Assembly (NCBI GenBank): GCA_040081715.1 | Contig: JBEBFY010000006.1 | Span: 124,001-188,000 of the forward strand | Direction of reading: 5' to 3' | DNA: 64,000 nt | DNA from: CANKJK01 sp040081715 | Lineage (GTDB): Bacteria; Acidobacteriota; Vicinamibacteria; Vicinamibacterales; UBA2999 | In this document: positions 43,374-52,189 of the stretch, in pieces | Position numbering within the stretch: position 1 is the first letter of the stretch | Layout: each line of letters starts with the position of its first letter | Made by a program: the position numbers and the translations under genes | The notes under the pieces: model-generated | What the model was told of the DNA's origin: nothing | Databases searched by the model: none | Seen by the model: only the letters and a program-made list of their open reading frames with translations

Positions 43374-44003
43374 CTAGCGCATGTGAATCAGGCCCCTGCG
43401 GACGGCGACGCCGAGGGCGGCCGTGCGATCCTGCACGCCGAGCTTCGAAAACAGGTGACGGATGTGGACGATGACGGTCTCCTCGCTGATCCCGAGGTGC
43501 GCGGCGATCTCCTTGTTCCGCATCCCCTGGGCAATCAGCTCGATGACCTCAAGCTCGCGGGCACTCGGCGCCTTGTGCGTCCTCCGCTCTTCGAGCCTCG
43601 CTTCGACTTCGGGAGGCAGTCGGACGGCGCCGGCGTGCACATCACGGATCAAATTGGCGAGATCGTCAAACAATGAGTCCTTCAGCAGGTAGGTCGCGGC
43701 GCCTTCGCGAAGTGCCCTGAAGATGTCCTCTTCGCCCTGATACATCGTCAGGACAATGATGCGCGCGTCCGGTGCCTTCCCCCGGATGGCGCGTATGGTG
43801 TCGAGACCCGATTGCCCTGGCAGCTGGAGGTCCATCAGGACCACGTCCGGGCGGCACGTGCGGAAGAGCACCTCGGCCTCTTCGCCCGTGGCGGCCGACC
43901 CCACGACCTCCATGTCGGGTTCCTCGCCAATCAGCGCCGCGATGCCCTGTCTCACGATCCAGTGGTCATCCACACAAAGCACGCGGATTCGATCATGCGG
44001 CAT
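43374..44003 (-). CDS. NarL/LuxR-type response regulator
   Basis: A 209-residue two-component regulator. The receiver domain has the acidic pocket VDDH, phospho-acceptor Asp58 (VVLMDLQLPGQ), the Thr of IVLTMY and Lys of LLKDS. A C-terminal LuxR-type helix-turn-helix (SARELEVIELIAQGMRNKEIAAHLGIS, read in pieces) binds DNA. Its ATG directly follows the stop of the sensor kinase gene, so kinase and regulator are a cognate pair. Position between two copies of the P-DUF1592-DUF1552 module makes those genes its likely targets; the palindromes at 31543 and 46863 are candidate binding sites. Confidence 0.9.
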   Translation of the reverse strand: MPHDRIRVLCVDDHWIVRQGIAALIGEEPDMEVVGSAATGEEAEVLFRTCRPDVVLMDLQLPGQSGLDTIRAIRGKAPDARIIVLTMYQGEEDIFRALREGAATYLLKDSLFDDLANLIRDVHAGAVRLPPEVEARLEERRTHKAPSARELEVIELIAQGMRNKEIAAHLGISEETVIVHIRHLFSKLGVQDRTAALGVAVRRGLIHMR

Positions 44004-46820
44004 TCAGGCCGCCCCTCTTCCGTTGGCTGGAAATGTTGCGATGACCTGCGTGCCGGACCCTTTGGCGCTGATGACGTCGACGTGCCCGCCTGCCAGACCC
44101 GCGCGTTCGCGCATATGTGTCAATCCGAAATGGTCGCTCGCCTGGCCCGGCGCATCGACGTCGAACCCGACGCCGTTGTCGATGATGCGCAGGGTAACTC
44201 GGCTCTCGTCATGCTCAAGCTCGGCGCGGATGACCGAGGCATCCGAGTGGCGGCTGGCATTGAAGAGCGCCTCCTGAGCGATCCGGAGCAGTTGCTCCTC
44301 GACGGCCGGAGCATAGGGCCGCTCGGTGCCGATGATCGAGAAGGTGAAGGCGGCGGACGTCTCCTCAGCCACCCGGTCGCCCGCGTGCTCGATGGCACCA
44401 GCCAGCCCGCGTTCGTTGAGTGTGGGCGAGCGGAGGTTCCAGATCGTCTGGCGGACTTCGCGAATCTGTTCCTCGACGTGCCTCCTGAGGCTGTTGAGTT
44501 CCTGACGCGCGCCTGTCGGGTCCGAGGCAGGGAGCCGCCGTGCGACCGTGCCGGTGCGCAGCGCGACGCCGACGAGGCTCTGCAACAGCGTGTCGTGCAC
44601 CTCTCTGCCGATGCGTGCGCGCTCGACGAGCACGAGGGAAAAGCGCTCCCGGATCTGGCGGACCCGTATCCACCAGGCCACCGTGCCCAGGGCCAGGGTC
44701 ACGGCGATGATGAGGACCACGAACCATGCCGTCTGGTCGAAGGCCGGCGCAATGGAGAATCGCATGACGGCGCCAGCCGGATCGAACGAGCCCTCCTTGT
44801 CGTGAGCGGTGACCTGGAACGTGTAGGTGCCAGGCGGCAGATTGGTGTAGGTGGCCTGCCGGCGGTTCCCGGCCTCCTGCCAGGTGGAGTCGAACCCGCT
44901 CAGGCGGTATCGAAACGTGACCGACTGCGGCGACAGGAAGGTGAGCGCGGTGTAGTCGATGTCGACTCGCTCGGGTCTGGGCGCGAGGCGGAACGCCACG
45001 GCGGGATCGAACGTCGTTCCGGCGGCGCGCACCGCCTCGACGCGAACACGAGGCGCCCGGCGTGCCGATGAGAGGGAGGCCGGATCGACGACGGTGGCGC
45101 CGCCTTCGGTGATGAACCAGAGCTTTCCATCAGTGGCGAGCGAGGCAGAGGGCGACGCGAGGCCGCTTGGCATACCCAGGAGGCCGTCGGTCTCGTCATA
45201 CAGCACGGAACGGACGCGATGCCGTGGATTCGCCTCGACGGCGTCGAACTCGCTTCGATCCAGTCGAAGGATGCCGGCACCGGTGCCGGCCCAGACCGCG
45301 CCGCGCGCGTCGGCGATGACGGATCGCACCCGTTCCCCGGGGAGGCCGTTGGCGGTGGTTGTGATTGCGACCGCCCTGCCGTTCGCGAACCGGGCGATCC
45401 CGTTGCCGCCTCCGATCCAGAGAACGCCCTCCCGGTCCTCGGACATGCCGCCGATCGCCGTCAGGCCAGTGGCGTACGTCGACACCCGGCCGTCAGAGGT
45501 CAGCAGACCCAGTTGGCCGTCGCCGAATCCGAGCCAGACACGGTCGCTGGAATCGGCATACGCATAGACAGGCCGCTGCGCGAGCTTCACGAACGTGTCG
45601 AGTGGTGTCAGGACCCCGTCCCGCAGGCGCATGATGCCGAACTGGAAATCCGTCAGCCACACCGTATTGGAGGAATCGATCGAGAACGCCGTGATGCGTC
45701 CGAAGCGGCCGGGCGGCTTTGGGGCGAGCGTGACGAAGTGCCCGTCAACAAAGCGGGCGAGGCCCCGGTCCGTGGCAATCCACAGATGCCCTGTGCGATC
45801 AGTGGCGAGGGCCCGGACGACCCGCGCGGGCAGGCCATGCTGTTCGGTGAACATGTGCCGGCCGTCCCTGGTGATGCGAACGAGGCCGTCGTTGCTCCCG
45901 AACCACGTCGCTCCGTCCGGCGTCGCCTTCACCATCGTGACCGCGCCGAGATTCGCCACGGGTGTGAGCTTCCGTGGGCTCAGCTCATGCAGGGCGGCCT
46001 GCGTGCCGATCCAGATGTTCGAGTCTCGGTCTTCGTACACCGCGCCCACGACGTTGCTCGAGAGACCCGTCTCGGCGGTCACGTGCTCGACTGCGCGCGC
46101 ACCGTGCGGGGCGCGCAGGCGTGTCAGGCCTTGTCCGATGGACGGAAGCCAGAGGTCGCCGCGATGATCACGCAGCGCCCCGGACGGCAGGGACTCACCG
46201 CTGGGCGCTCGTTCGAATCTGTGTCCGGACGGCTCACGGCGATAGGTGCCCTGAAGCGTGCGCACCCAAAGTGCCCCGGAAGCGTCCTCATAGATTCCGC
46301 TGTTCGGACTGTTGGGAAGCCCGACAGATTCGTCCTGCTGCACCCAGCGGGTGCCGTCGAACAGGTAGACGCCGCTTCGGCTGCCGGCCCACACAGCACC
46401 CCGCCGGTCCTGAAACAGCGTCCGCGTAAAGGCGAGCTTGGGGTCGCGGTAGAAGGAGAACGTGCCGTTGAGGAACCGGCCAATGCCCGCCTCGCCGGCA
46501 CCGATCCACAGGCTGCCGTCCTTTCCGGCGAGGAGGGCCAGGATCGTGCTCGCAGGGAGCCGTTCATGTCCCAGGGACTCCCATGTCGCAAATCGATGGC
46601 CGTCAAAGCGAGCCAGGCCTGACCCGGTGCCGATCCAGAGATAGCCCTCCTGATCCTGACAGATGGACCAGATGGGAAGTGCGATGCCATCGCGGCGCGA
46701 CCACGACGTCATCGTGTAGTCGGTCAGCGGCTGGGCCGCGGCATCGCGGGCCTCGGCCCGTCCGGATATCAGCGCGAGCGTCGCAAACACGCCGGTCAGA
46801 ATCCACGGTGTCAGGCGCAT
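44004..46820 (-). CDS. hybrid-type propeller sensor histidine kinase
   Basis: A 938-residue membrane kinase. After a signal/anchor segment come about thirteen two-component-regulator propeller repeats (Reg_prop; LWIGTGSGLARFDG, LWIATDRGLARF, VWAGTGAGILRLD) forming a periplasmic sensor. A Y_Y_Y immunoglobulin-like domain (FRYRLSGFDSTWQEAG) follows, then a transmembrane helix at residues 698-717. The cytoplasmic part has HisKA_3 with phospho-acceptor His742 (REVHDTLLQSL) and an HATPase with N-box Asn854 (LFNASRHSD) and DNGVGF. There is no receiver domain, unlike the hybrid kinases of this layout in Bacteroides. Such propeller sensors often detect polysaccharide breakdown products. It is divergent from copy B, sharing a spacer with a palindrome. 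Confidence 0.9.
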   Translation of the reverse strand: MRLTPWILTGVFATLALISGRAEARDAAAQPLTDYTMTSWSRRDGIALPIWSICQDQEGYLWIGTGSGLARFDGHRFATWESLGHERLPASTILALLAGKDGSLWIGAGEAGIGRFLNGTFSFYRDPKLAFTRTLFQDRRGAVWAGSRSGVYLFDGTRWVQQDESVGLPNSPNSGIYEDASGALWVRTLQGTYRREPSGHRFERAPSGESLPSGALRDHRGDLWLPSIGQGLTRLRAPHGARAVEHVTAETGLSSNVVGAVYEDRDSNIWIGTQAALHELSPRKLTPVANLGAVTMVKATPDGATWFGSNDGLVRITRDGRHMFTEQHGLPARVVRALATDRTGHLWIATDRGLARFVDGHFVTLAPKPPGRFGRITAFSIDSSNTVWLTDFQFGIMRLRDGVLTPLDTFVKLAQRPVYAYADSSDRVWLGFGDGQLGLLTSDGRVSTYATGLTAIGGMSEDREGVLWIGGGNGIARFANGRAVAITTTANGLPGERVRSVIADARGAVWAGTGAGILRLDRSEFDAVEANPRHRVRSVLYDETDGLLGMPSGLASPSASLATDGKLWFITEGGATVVDPASLSSARRAPRVRVEAVRAAGTTFDPAVAFRLAPRPERVDIDYTALTFLSPQSVTFRYRLSGFDSTWQEAGNRRQATYTNLPPGTYTFQVTAHDKEGSFDPAGAVMRFSIAPAFDQTAWFVVLIIAVTLALGTVAWWIRVRQIRERFSLVLVERARIGREVHDTLLQSLVGVALRTGTVARRLPASDPTGARQELNSLRRHVEEQIREVRQTIWNLRSPTLNERGLAGAIEHAGDRVAEETSAAFTFSIIGTERPYAPAVEEQLLRIAQEALFNASRHSDASVIRAELEHDESRVTLRIIDNGVGFDVDAPGQASDHFGLTHMRERAGLAGGHVDVISAKGSGTQVIATFPANGRGAA

Positions 46821-46862
46821 GTTGGCGTCGCAGTATACAGGCCGCCACGATGCCCATGCGGA

Positions 46863-46878
46863 TACCAGTATTTGGGTA
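46863..46878. promoter_or_regulatory. palindromic operator, copy B
   Basis: TACCAG-TATT-TGGGTA, matching the copy A palindrome at 14 of 16 positions, with CGTGCTA 19 bases further on as in copy A. It lies in the divergent spacer between the sensor kinase (start 46820, leftward; a -10-like TATACT on the minus strand at 46833-46838) and the P5 gene. It could regulate either or both directions. Confidence 0.5.
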
Positions 46879-47046
46879 CGTTGGACCCTCAGGCCAGCGT
46901 GCTAGCGTTGCTTCGTTCCAGGGCAATCAGCCCTGCGCACAGTAGACCCGCGCCGTGCCGCAGCCACGGGCCGCCGCCCCGACTTCCAGGCGATTCTGGC
47001 GGGGAGACCTTCAATGAGGGGAGCGGTGCGGCCTGCCGGGATAACG

Positions 47047-47056
47047 ACCAATTGGT
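47047..47056. promoter_or_regulatory. second small palindrome before P5
   Basis: ACCAATTGGT, a perfect 10-base palindrome sharing the ACCAA/TTGGT half-sites of the larger operators, 39 bases before the preferred P5 start. It may be an additional weak site for the same regulator; such a short palindrome could be chance. Confidence 0.3.
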
Positions 47057-47095
47057 ATGTACGGGTCCTGGGGCGCGATGGTAACCTCACGCGAC

Positions 47096-48232
47096 ATGCA
47101 GCCGAACTACTTCACTCTCCTCTGGCGCAGGAGCGGCGTCCTGATCGTGTTCGGACTATGTGTCCTTATAGGCGCGGGTACCTATCGTGCGGCCACCCAG
47201 GGGCAGACGAAGGCGTTCCTGATCGTGCAGTCTGACCAGGGGATTCACTACGGACAGTTCGAAGAAGACTGCCCGAAGGGATTCGAGATGACGGTGGAGG
47301 AGGCTTTCCTCGCCACGAAGAGTTCTCAGGAGCGAGAACGCCTGCTCCGGCCCGAGAATGCCAAGGAGTACGCGAAGGGCTGGAAGGACGACTTCATTAC
47401 CGGGCCGGGCGGGGAGAACGTCTGCAACAACCCGAAGTCCTTCGTCAATGATCCCCAGCACCCGCCGTTCCGGGGCGTGACGAGCAAGGTCGCCTATGGG
47501 ATGAATCTCGATGGGGCGACGGACGCGAGCGCAACGGCGGGGACCTGCGGTCACGATCCGTTTCTGGACGAGAACGGGGAGCCGGGGATTGACAACCAGC
47601 TCTATCGCGCCATCGGCTGCACGAAAATGCATCGAAGCACCGGGCCGTCCGCGCACGCGTACATCCGGCCCTTCCTACTCGAAATCCGAGGGCTGGATGA
47701 TGCCCGGAACGACGACCACGTCGAGGTCGGCATCTACTCCACGGATGGCGCACCGCTCCAGGGGCCTGACGGAAAGGCCATGGCGAACCAGACGCTGACC
47801 ATCACGAAGAACCCCCGCTGGCGCACGACGGTCGCGGGCAGGATTGTCAACGGGCAGTTGACGACCGACGTGGCCAACGTGATCTATCTGCACGAAGTGC
47901 TCTCCACGTGGGGCTTGTTCGGCCAGGACTACGACTATGAGTTCCACAAGGCGCGCTTCCGGGTCTCGCTGGAGGCTGACGGGACGCTTTCCGGGCTGAT
48001 GGCGTCCTACCGCCCGATCGACAACATCTTCACCACCGGACGATGCTGCAAGGGCACCGCCAGCACCGCGAACTTCGACTGTGCGTCCGAGCACAAGACG
48101 CTCACGATGCTTGCCGACGGCAATCCGGATCCGGCGACGGGTCAGTGCACGCGGATCTCGTCGGCGTCGAATCTGAAGGGCATCCCCGTGTTCACGGCCG
48201 CAGCGCGCGGAGACCTGGCGAGCAAGAACTAG
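47096..48232 (+). CDS. secreted cysteine-rich paralogue (P5)
   Basis: Fifth family member, 378 residues, closest to P1 (EDCPKGFEMTVEEAFLATK, LLRPENAKEYAKGWKDDF, NVCNNPKSF, YGMNLDGATD, VDNQ-like IDNQLYRAIGC, GRCCKGTASTAN). Signal peptide GVLIVFGLCVLIGAG. Eight mature Cys with the adjacent pair. ATG 47096 gives a length like P1 and P4; 47078 (GGGG upstream) and 47057 are alternatives. It is the first gene of copy B and is followed after 6 bases by a DUF1592 gene, the same neighbour that P3 has in copy A. Confidence 0.8.
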   Translation: MQPNYFTLLWRRSGVLIVFGLCVLIGAGTYRAATQGQTKAFLIVQSDQGIHYGQFEEDCPKGFEMTVEEAFLATKSSQERERLLRPENAKEYAKGWKDDFITGPGGENVCNNPKSFVNDPQHPPFRGVTSKVAYGMNLDGATDASATAGTCGHDPFLDENGEPGIDNQLYRAIGCTKMHRSTGPSAHAYIRPFLLEIRGLDDARNDDHVEVGIYSTDGAPLQGPDGKAMANQTLTITKNPRWRTTVAGRIVNGQLTTDVANVIYLHEVLSTWGLFGQDYDYEFHKARFRVSLEADGTLSGLMASYRPIDNIFTTGRCCKGTASTANFDCASEHKTLTMLADGNPDPATGQCTRISSASNLKGIPVFTAAARGDLASKN

Positions 48233-48238
48233 AAACCA

Positions 48239-49942
48239 ATGGCCATGAATCGCATGACTGCGAACCGCCGGATCAGCTCGTCGATCGCCGTGGCTGCCGT
48301 CGCCGCCATGGCGAGCGTAGCCCTACTCGCGCAGACGCCGCCGGCCAAACCCGCCGCCGGTGCGGCGAAGCCCGTGGCGGTGTCCACGGGCCTGCGCCGT
48401 CTGACGGAGCAGCAGTACCGCAACGCGATGGCGGACATCTTCGGCGAGGATATCCAGGTGGCCGGCCGGATGGATCCCATCGCGCGGCTCCCACACGAAC
48501 TGCAGATTGCCGGCGTCAGCCGGATCGGCGTCTCGCTGGCGGGCACGGAAGAGTTCGACCGCATGGCCCTCAACGTGGCCGGACAGGTGGTTGACGAGAA
48601 GCACCGGGACGCCCTTGTCGCGTGCAAGCCGCGTGACGTGAAGGCTCCGGACGATGAGTGCGCGGCCAAGTTCTTCCTGCGAACGGGCCGCCTCATCTTC
48701 CGGCGGCCGCTTGCCCTGAAGGACGTCCAGGCGCAGGTCGCGGCTGCCGGCGAAGCGACGCGAATCACCAAGGACTTCTATCAGGGTCTGCAACTGAGCC
48801 TGGCCTCGATGCTGGAGTCCCCAAAGTTCCTCTTCGACCTCGACATGCTCGAGGCCGATCCCGCCAGGCCTGGCCAGAAGCGGCTGGATGCCTACTCGAA
48901 GGCGACGCGGCTGAGCCTGTTCCTCTGGAACACGACGCCGGACGAGGGATTGCTCACTGCGGCCGCACGAGGGGACCTGCACACGCGGCTGGGGCTGGCC
49001 AGGCAGGTGGACCGCATGCTCGCCTCGCCGCGTCTCGAAACCGGCGTCAGGGCCTTCTTCTCGGACATGCTCGAGTTCGAGAAGATGGCCGACCTCTCCA
49101 AGGACCCGGTGATTTTTCCGCAGTTTGCCCGCGAGGTGAAGGCCGACATGCCGGAGCAGACACTCAGGACTCTTGTCGATCTGCTGGTCCGGCGCAACGG
49201 CGACTACCGGGACGTCTTCACGAGCCGCGAGACCTTCATGACCAGGCCTCTTGGCGTGGTCTACGGCGTGCCGGTTGAGCAGGCGACAGGATGGGTGAAG
49301 CACACCTTCCCGCAGGACAGTCCTCGCGCCGGTCTCCTGACCCACATGAGCTTCCTGGCCGCGCATTCGCACGACGGGCGCAGTTCGCCGACGCTGCGCG
49401 GTAAGGCCTTGCGGGAACTGGTCCTGTGCCAGGCAATTCCGGACCCGCCCGCGAACGTCAATTTCGCGCTGCTGAACGACACGAAAAACGAGCGGCTGCG
49501 TACCGTGCGGGACCGGTTGACGGTCCATCGCAACAGTCAGGCGTGCGCCGGCTGTCACAAGATGATGGACCCTATCGGGTTGAGTCTTGAGAACTTCGAC
49601 GGTGTCGGTGGTTATCGCACGCAGGAGAACGGCGTGGCCATCGATGCCAGCGGGGATCTGGATGGCAGCAAGTTCGGAGACCCCGTGAGCCTCGGGCAGA
49701 CCGTTCGCAATAACCCCGCTGTGCCGGCCTGCCTGGTTACGAGAGCCTCCCAGTTCGCGTTGCGCAGGCCCCTGAGTGAGGCCGAAGCCGGGTGGGCGAA
49801 GGATCTGACGTCGCGGTTCGTGACCGACGGGTACCGCCTGCGCTCACTACTGCGCCGAATCGCGACGAGCGACACATTCCTCCGGGTGACATCCCTTCCA
49901 CCGGTTTCCGGTCGGCCTGCGAATAAAGAGGTGACGCAATGA
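48239..49942 (+). CDS. DUF1592-family exported haem protein, copy B
   Basis: Paralogue of the 38215 gene, 567 residues, with the same domain order: LRRLTEQQYRNAMADIFG (DUF1587-like), FFLRTGRLIFRRPL, ASPRLETGVRAFFSDM (DUF1592), SPRAGLLTHMSFLA with haem-c site CAGCH at residues 436-440 (DUF1588), and VPACLVTRASQFALRRPL (DUF1585). Signal peptide SSIAVAAVAAMASVALLAQ. The two copies align without gaps of note and share LGDYRD-like and PEQTLRT segments, so both are probably functional. The stop overlaps the ATG of the DUF1552 gene by 4 bases. Confidence 0.88.
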   Translation: MAMNRMTANRRISSSIAVAAVAAMASVALLAQTPPAKPAAGAAKPVAVSTGLRRLTEQQYRNAMADIFGEDIQVAGRMDPIARLPHELQIAGVSRIGVSLAGTEEFDRMALNVAGQVVDEKHRDALVACKPRDVKAPDDECAAKFFLRTGRLIFRRPLALKDVQAQVAAAGEATRITKDFYQGLQLSLASMLESPKFLFDLDMLEADPARPGQKRLDAYSKATRLSLFLWNTTPDEGLLTAAARGDLHTRLGLARQVDRMLASPRLETGVRAFFSDMLEFEKMADLSKDPVIFPQFAREVKADMPEQTLRTLVDLLVRRNGDYRDVFTSRETFMTRPLGVVYGVPVEQATGWVKHTFPQDSPRAGLLTHMSFLAAHSHDGRSSPTLRGKALRELVLCQAIPDPPANVNFALLNDTKNERLRTVRDRLTVHRNSQACAGCHKMMDPIGLSLENFDGVGGYRTQENGVAIDASGDLDGSKFGDPVSLGQTVRNNPAVPACLVTRASQFALRRPLSEAEAGWAKDLTSRFVTDGYRLRSLLRRIATSDTFLRVTSLPPVSGRPANKEVTQ

Positions 49943-51276
49943 GTTTCAAGCTGGATCGACGCACTGCCCTTCGTGGACTGTTCAGTGGAACCACGATGGC
50001 GGTGGCACTGCCGTATCTCGACTGCTTCCTGAGCGACAACGGAAACCTGCTCGCCTCCGGTGCGCCGCTGCCGACGCGCTTCGGCACGTGGTTCTGGGGC
50101 CTCGGCTGCAGCCCGGGCCGGTGGCATCCGGACAATGTCGGGGCCGACTATGACCTGAAGCCGGAGCTGTCGGCGATGGCGCCCTTCAAGAAGAAGGTGA
50201 CGGTCTTCAAGGGATTCGACTGTCTGCTTGATGGCAAGCCGAACTTCCCGCATGGGACCGGCGGTCCGACGATCCGGACGGGTACCGCTCCGGGGAATCA
50301 GGGCGTGCTGCCGGGCGCATCGTTCGACAACATCATCGCGGGCGTGATCGGGAGCACCAGCCGCTTCCGCACGCTGGATGTGTCCGGCATCGGTGATCGC
50401 AACAACAGCCTGAGCGGCAGCGGCGCCGGCCAGGCGAACCCCCCTGAGACATCGGCGGCGCGCCTGTACCAGCGCATCTTCGGCGAAGGGTTCACGGACC
50501 CGAACTCCGCCGAGTTCGTGCCGGATCCCTTCATCATTGCGCGCAAGAGCGTCCTCTCCGTGGTCAAGGATCAGCGCCTCGACCTCGAGAAGCGGCTGGG
50601 CGTCGCCGACCGGCAGCGGCTCGATCAGTATTTCACGGGCATCCGGCAGGTCGAGAGCCAGCTCGCGATTCAGTTGCAGCAGCCAGAGCCGCTCGAGGCC
50701 TGCACTGTGCCCTCCCGGCCGGAAGAGAAGAACGTGGCCAACGAACTCGAGGACGTCGTCCAGAACCATGAGGCCATGGTGCGTCTCCTGGCGATGGCGC
50801 TGGCGTGCAACCAGACGAAGGTGTTCAATGTCGCCTTCAACAACGGGGCATCGAGCCTGACGCGCCGTGGCAGCTCAACGTCGCACCACCAGCTCACGCA
50901 CGACGAACCGCGTGATCCGGTGCTTGGGTATCAGCCGCAGGCCACGAAGTTCGTCGAGGACATCATGAAGCAGTGGGCGTTGCTGCTGCAGGTGTTCGAC
51001 AGCATGCCGGAAGGTGATGGGACACTGCTCGACCACATGCTCATCGTGGCGCATTCGGAGACAGAGCTGGCGTCGAATCACAACGTCAGCAACATGCCGA
51101 TCATGCTGGCTGGCCTCGCCAGCGGGAAGGTCAAGTCGGGACTCTGCGTCGACGGGAAGAAGGATCCGGTCTCGCGGATTGGTCTGACGGCGATGCAGAT
51201 CATGGGGGTGCCGATCGACACGTTCGGCACGCAGTCGCTGACGACGAAGAAGACGATCAGCGAAATTCTCGTCTGA
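49939..51276 (+). CDS. DUF1552-family Tat-exported protein, copy B
   Basis: Paralogue of the 39906 gene and exactly the same length, 445 residues. Twin-arginine signal DRRTALRGLFSGTTMAVALP. Shared landmarks: TRFGTWFWGLG, FKGFDCLLDGKP, KSVLSVVKDQR, SSLTRRGSSTSHHQLTHDE and LLDHMLIVAHSETELASNH. The equal length and conserved His-rich segment SHHQLTHDE suggest an active site or metal site there. Start overlaps the DUF1592 stop. Function unknown. Confidence 0.88.
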   Translation: MSFKLDRRTALRGLFSGTTMAVALPYLDCFLSDNGNLLASGAPLPTRFGTWFWGLGCSPGRWHPDNVGADYDLKPELSAMAPFKKKVTVFKGFDCLLDGKPNFPHGTGGPTIRTGTAPGNQGVLPGASFDNIIAGVIGSTSRFRTLDVSGIGDRNNSLSGSGAGQANPPETSAARLYQRIFGEGFTDPNSAEFVPDPFIIARKSVLSVVKDQRLDLEKRLGVADRQRLDQYFTGIRQVESQLAIQLQQPEPLEACTVPSRPEEKNVANELEDVVQNHEAMVRLLAMALACNQTKVFNVAFNNGASSLTRRGSSTSHHQLTHDEPRDPVLGYQPQATKFVEDIMKQWALLLQVFDSMPEGDGTLLDHMLIVAHSETELASNHNVSNMPIMLAGLASGKVKSGLCVDGKKDPVSRIGLTAMQIMGVPIDTFGTQSLTTKKTISEILV

Positions 51277-51299
51277 CGGATCGCTGTGGGGGGGGTGAG

Positions 51300-52175
51300 A
51301 TGAACCTGCGAACACTGTCGATTGCCGCGTGCCTCCTGTCCATGGGCGCCGGGGGTCAGTTACTCGTGGCCGCGGCGGGCCAGGAGGGACCGCCGCAGGT
51401 CGCGACGCCCCCGGAGATCACCATCCAGGACACCCCGGTGGGCCCGATGCTCTCGGATGCAAAGGGCTACACCCTGTACGTGACGGACCGGGACAAGGAC
51501 GCCGGGAAGTCGAGCTGCTACGGGCCATGCGCGGAGCAATGGGTGCCGTTGCGCGCCCAGGCTGACCCCAGGGCGTTCGGCGACTGGTCGATCGTGGCTC
51601 GTGAGGATGGACGTCCACAGTGGGCGTATAAGGGGCGGCCGCTGTATCGCTACCGCTGGGAAGGAAAGCCGCGGTGGGCGGAGGCGCAGAATGACTTCTG
51701 GCGCTATGCCGCGCTCAGTCCGTGGCCTGTCCCTGGGACAGGACGCCGGGGGTTCGCGGCGGCCGCCGTCCGCGCCACGATCGTGCTCCCGCCAGGCCCC
51801 GGCGGCATCACCGGCCAAGTGACCCGTAAGGGCAACGTCTTCGCGGATTCGAAGGGCATGACCCTCTACAGGCGCTCGGCGACAGCGCCGTGCGCCGGAG
51901 AGTGTCTTGAGTCCTGGGTCGCGCTTACCGCGCCTCAGGCGGCGTCGGCGCTCGGCGATTGGACCATCGTGGCGAGGAACGACGGGACGCGGCAGTGGGC
52001 GTACCAAGGGCGCCCGGTGTATCGCTCGACCAAGGACGCCAAGCCGAGTGACACGAACGGCGCTGACGGCGAATGGCAGCCAGTGCCTGTGCCCGCTGGT
52101 GCGGCGACGGCTTCCGCATCAGCAGCGCCGGCGGCCGCCGCGCCTAGAAAGCCCGTCGGCAACCAGGTGCCATGA
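51300..52175 (+). CDS. secreted Lipoprotein_15-type repeat protein, copy B
   Basis: Paralogue of the 41264 gene, 291 residues. Two secreted-repeat modules are visible: LSDAKGYTLYVTDRD with CYGPCAEQW and WAYKGRPLYRYRWE, then FADSKGMTLYRRS with CAGECLESW and WAYQGRPVYRSTKD. Its linker is shorter and lacks the alanine run of copy A; instead the C-terminal tail is Ala/Pro-rich. Signal peptide LSIAACLLSMGAGGQLLVAAAG. It sits 23 bases after the DUF1552 stop, the same place as in copy A. Confidence 0.82.
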   Translation: MNLRTLSIAACLLSMGAGGQLLVAAAGQEGPPQVATPPEITIQDTPVGPMLSDAKGYTLYVTDRDKDAGKSSCYGPCAEQWVPLRAQADPRAFGDWSIVAREDGRPQWAYKGRPLYRYRWEGKPRWAEAQNDFWRYAALSPWPVPGTGRRGFAAAAVRATIVLPPGPGGITGQVTRKGNVFADSKGMTLYRRSATAPCAGECLESWVALTAPQAASALGDWTIVARNDGTRQWAYQGRPVYRSTKDAKPSDTNGADGEWQPVPVPAGAATASASAAPAAAAPRKPVGNQVP

Positions 52176-52189
52176 GCCGCAGGAAGTAG

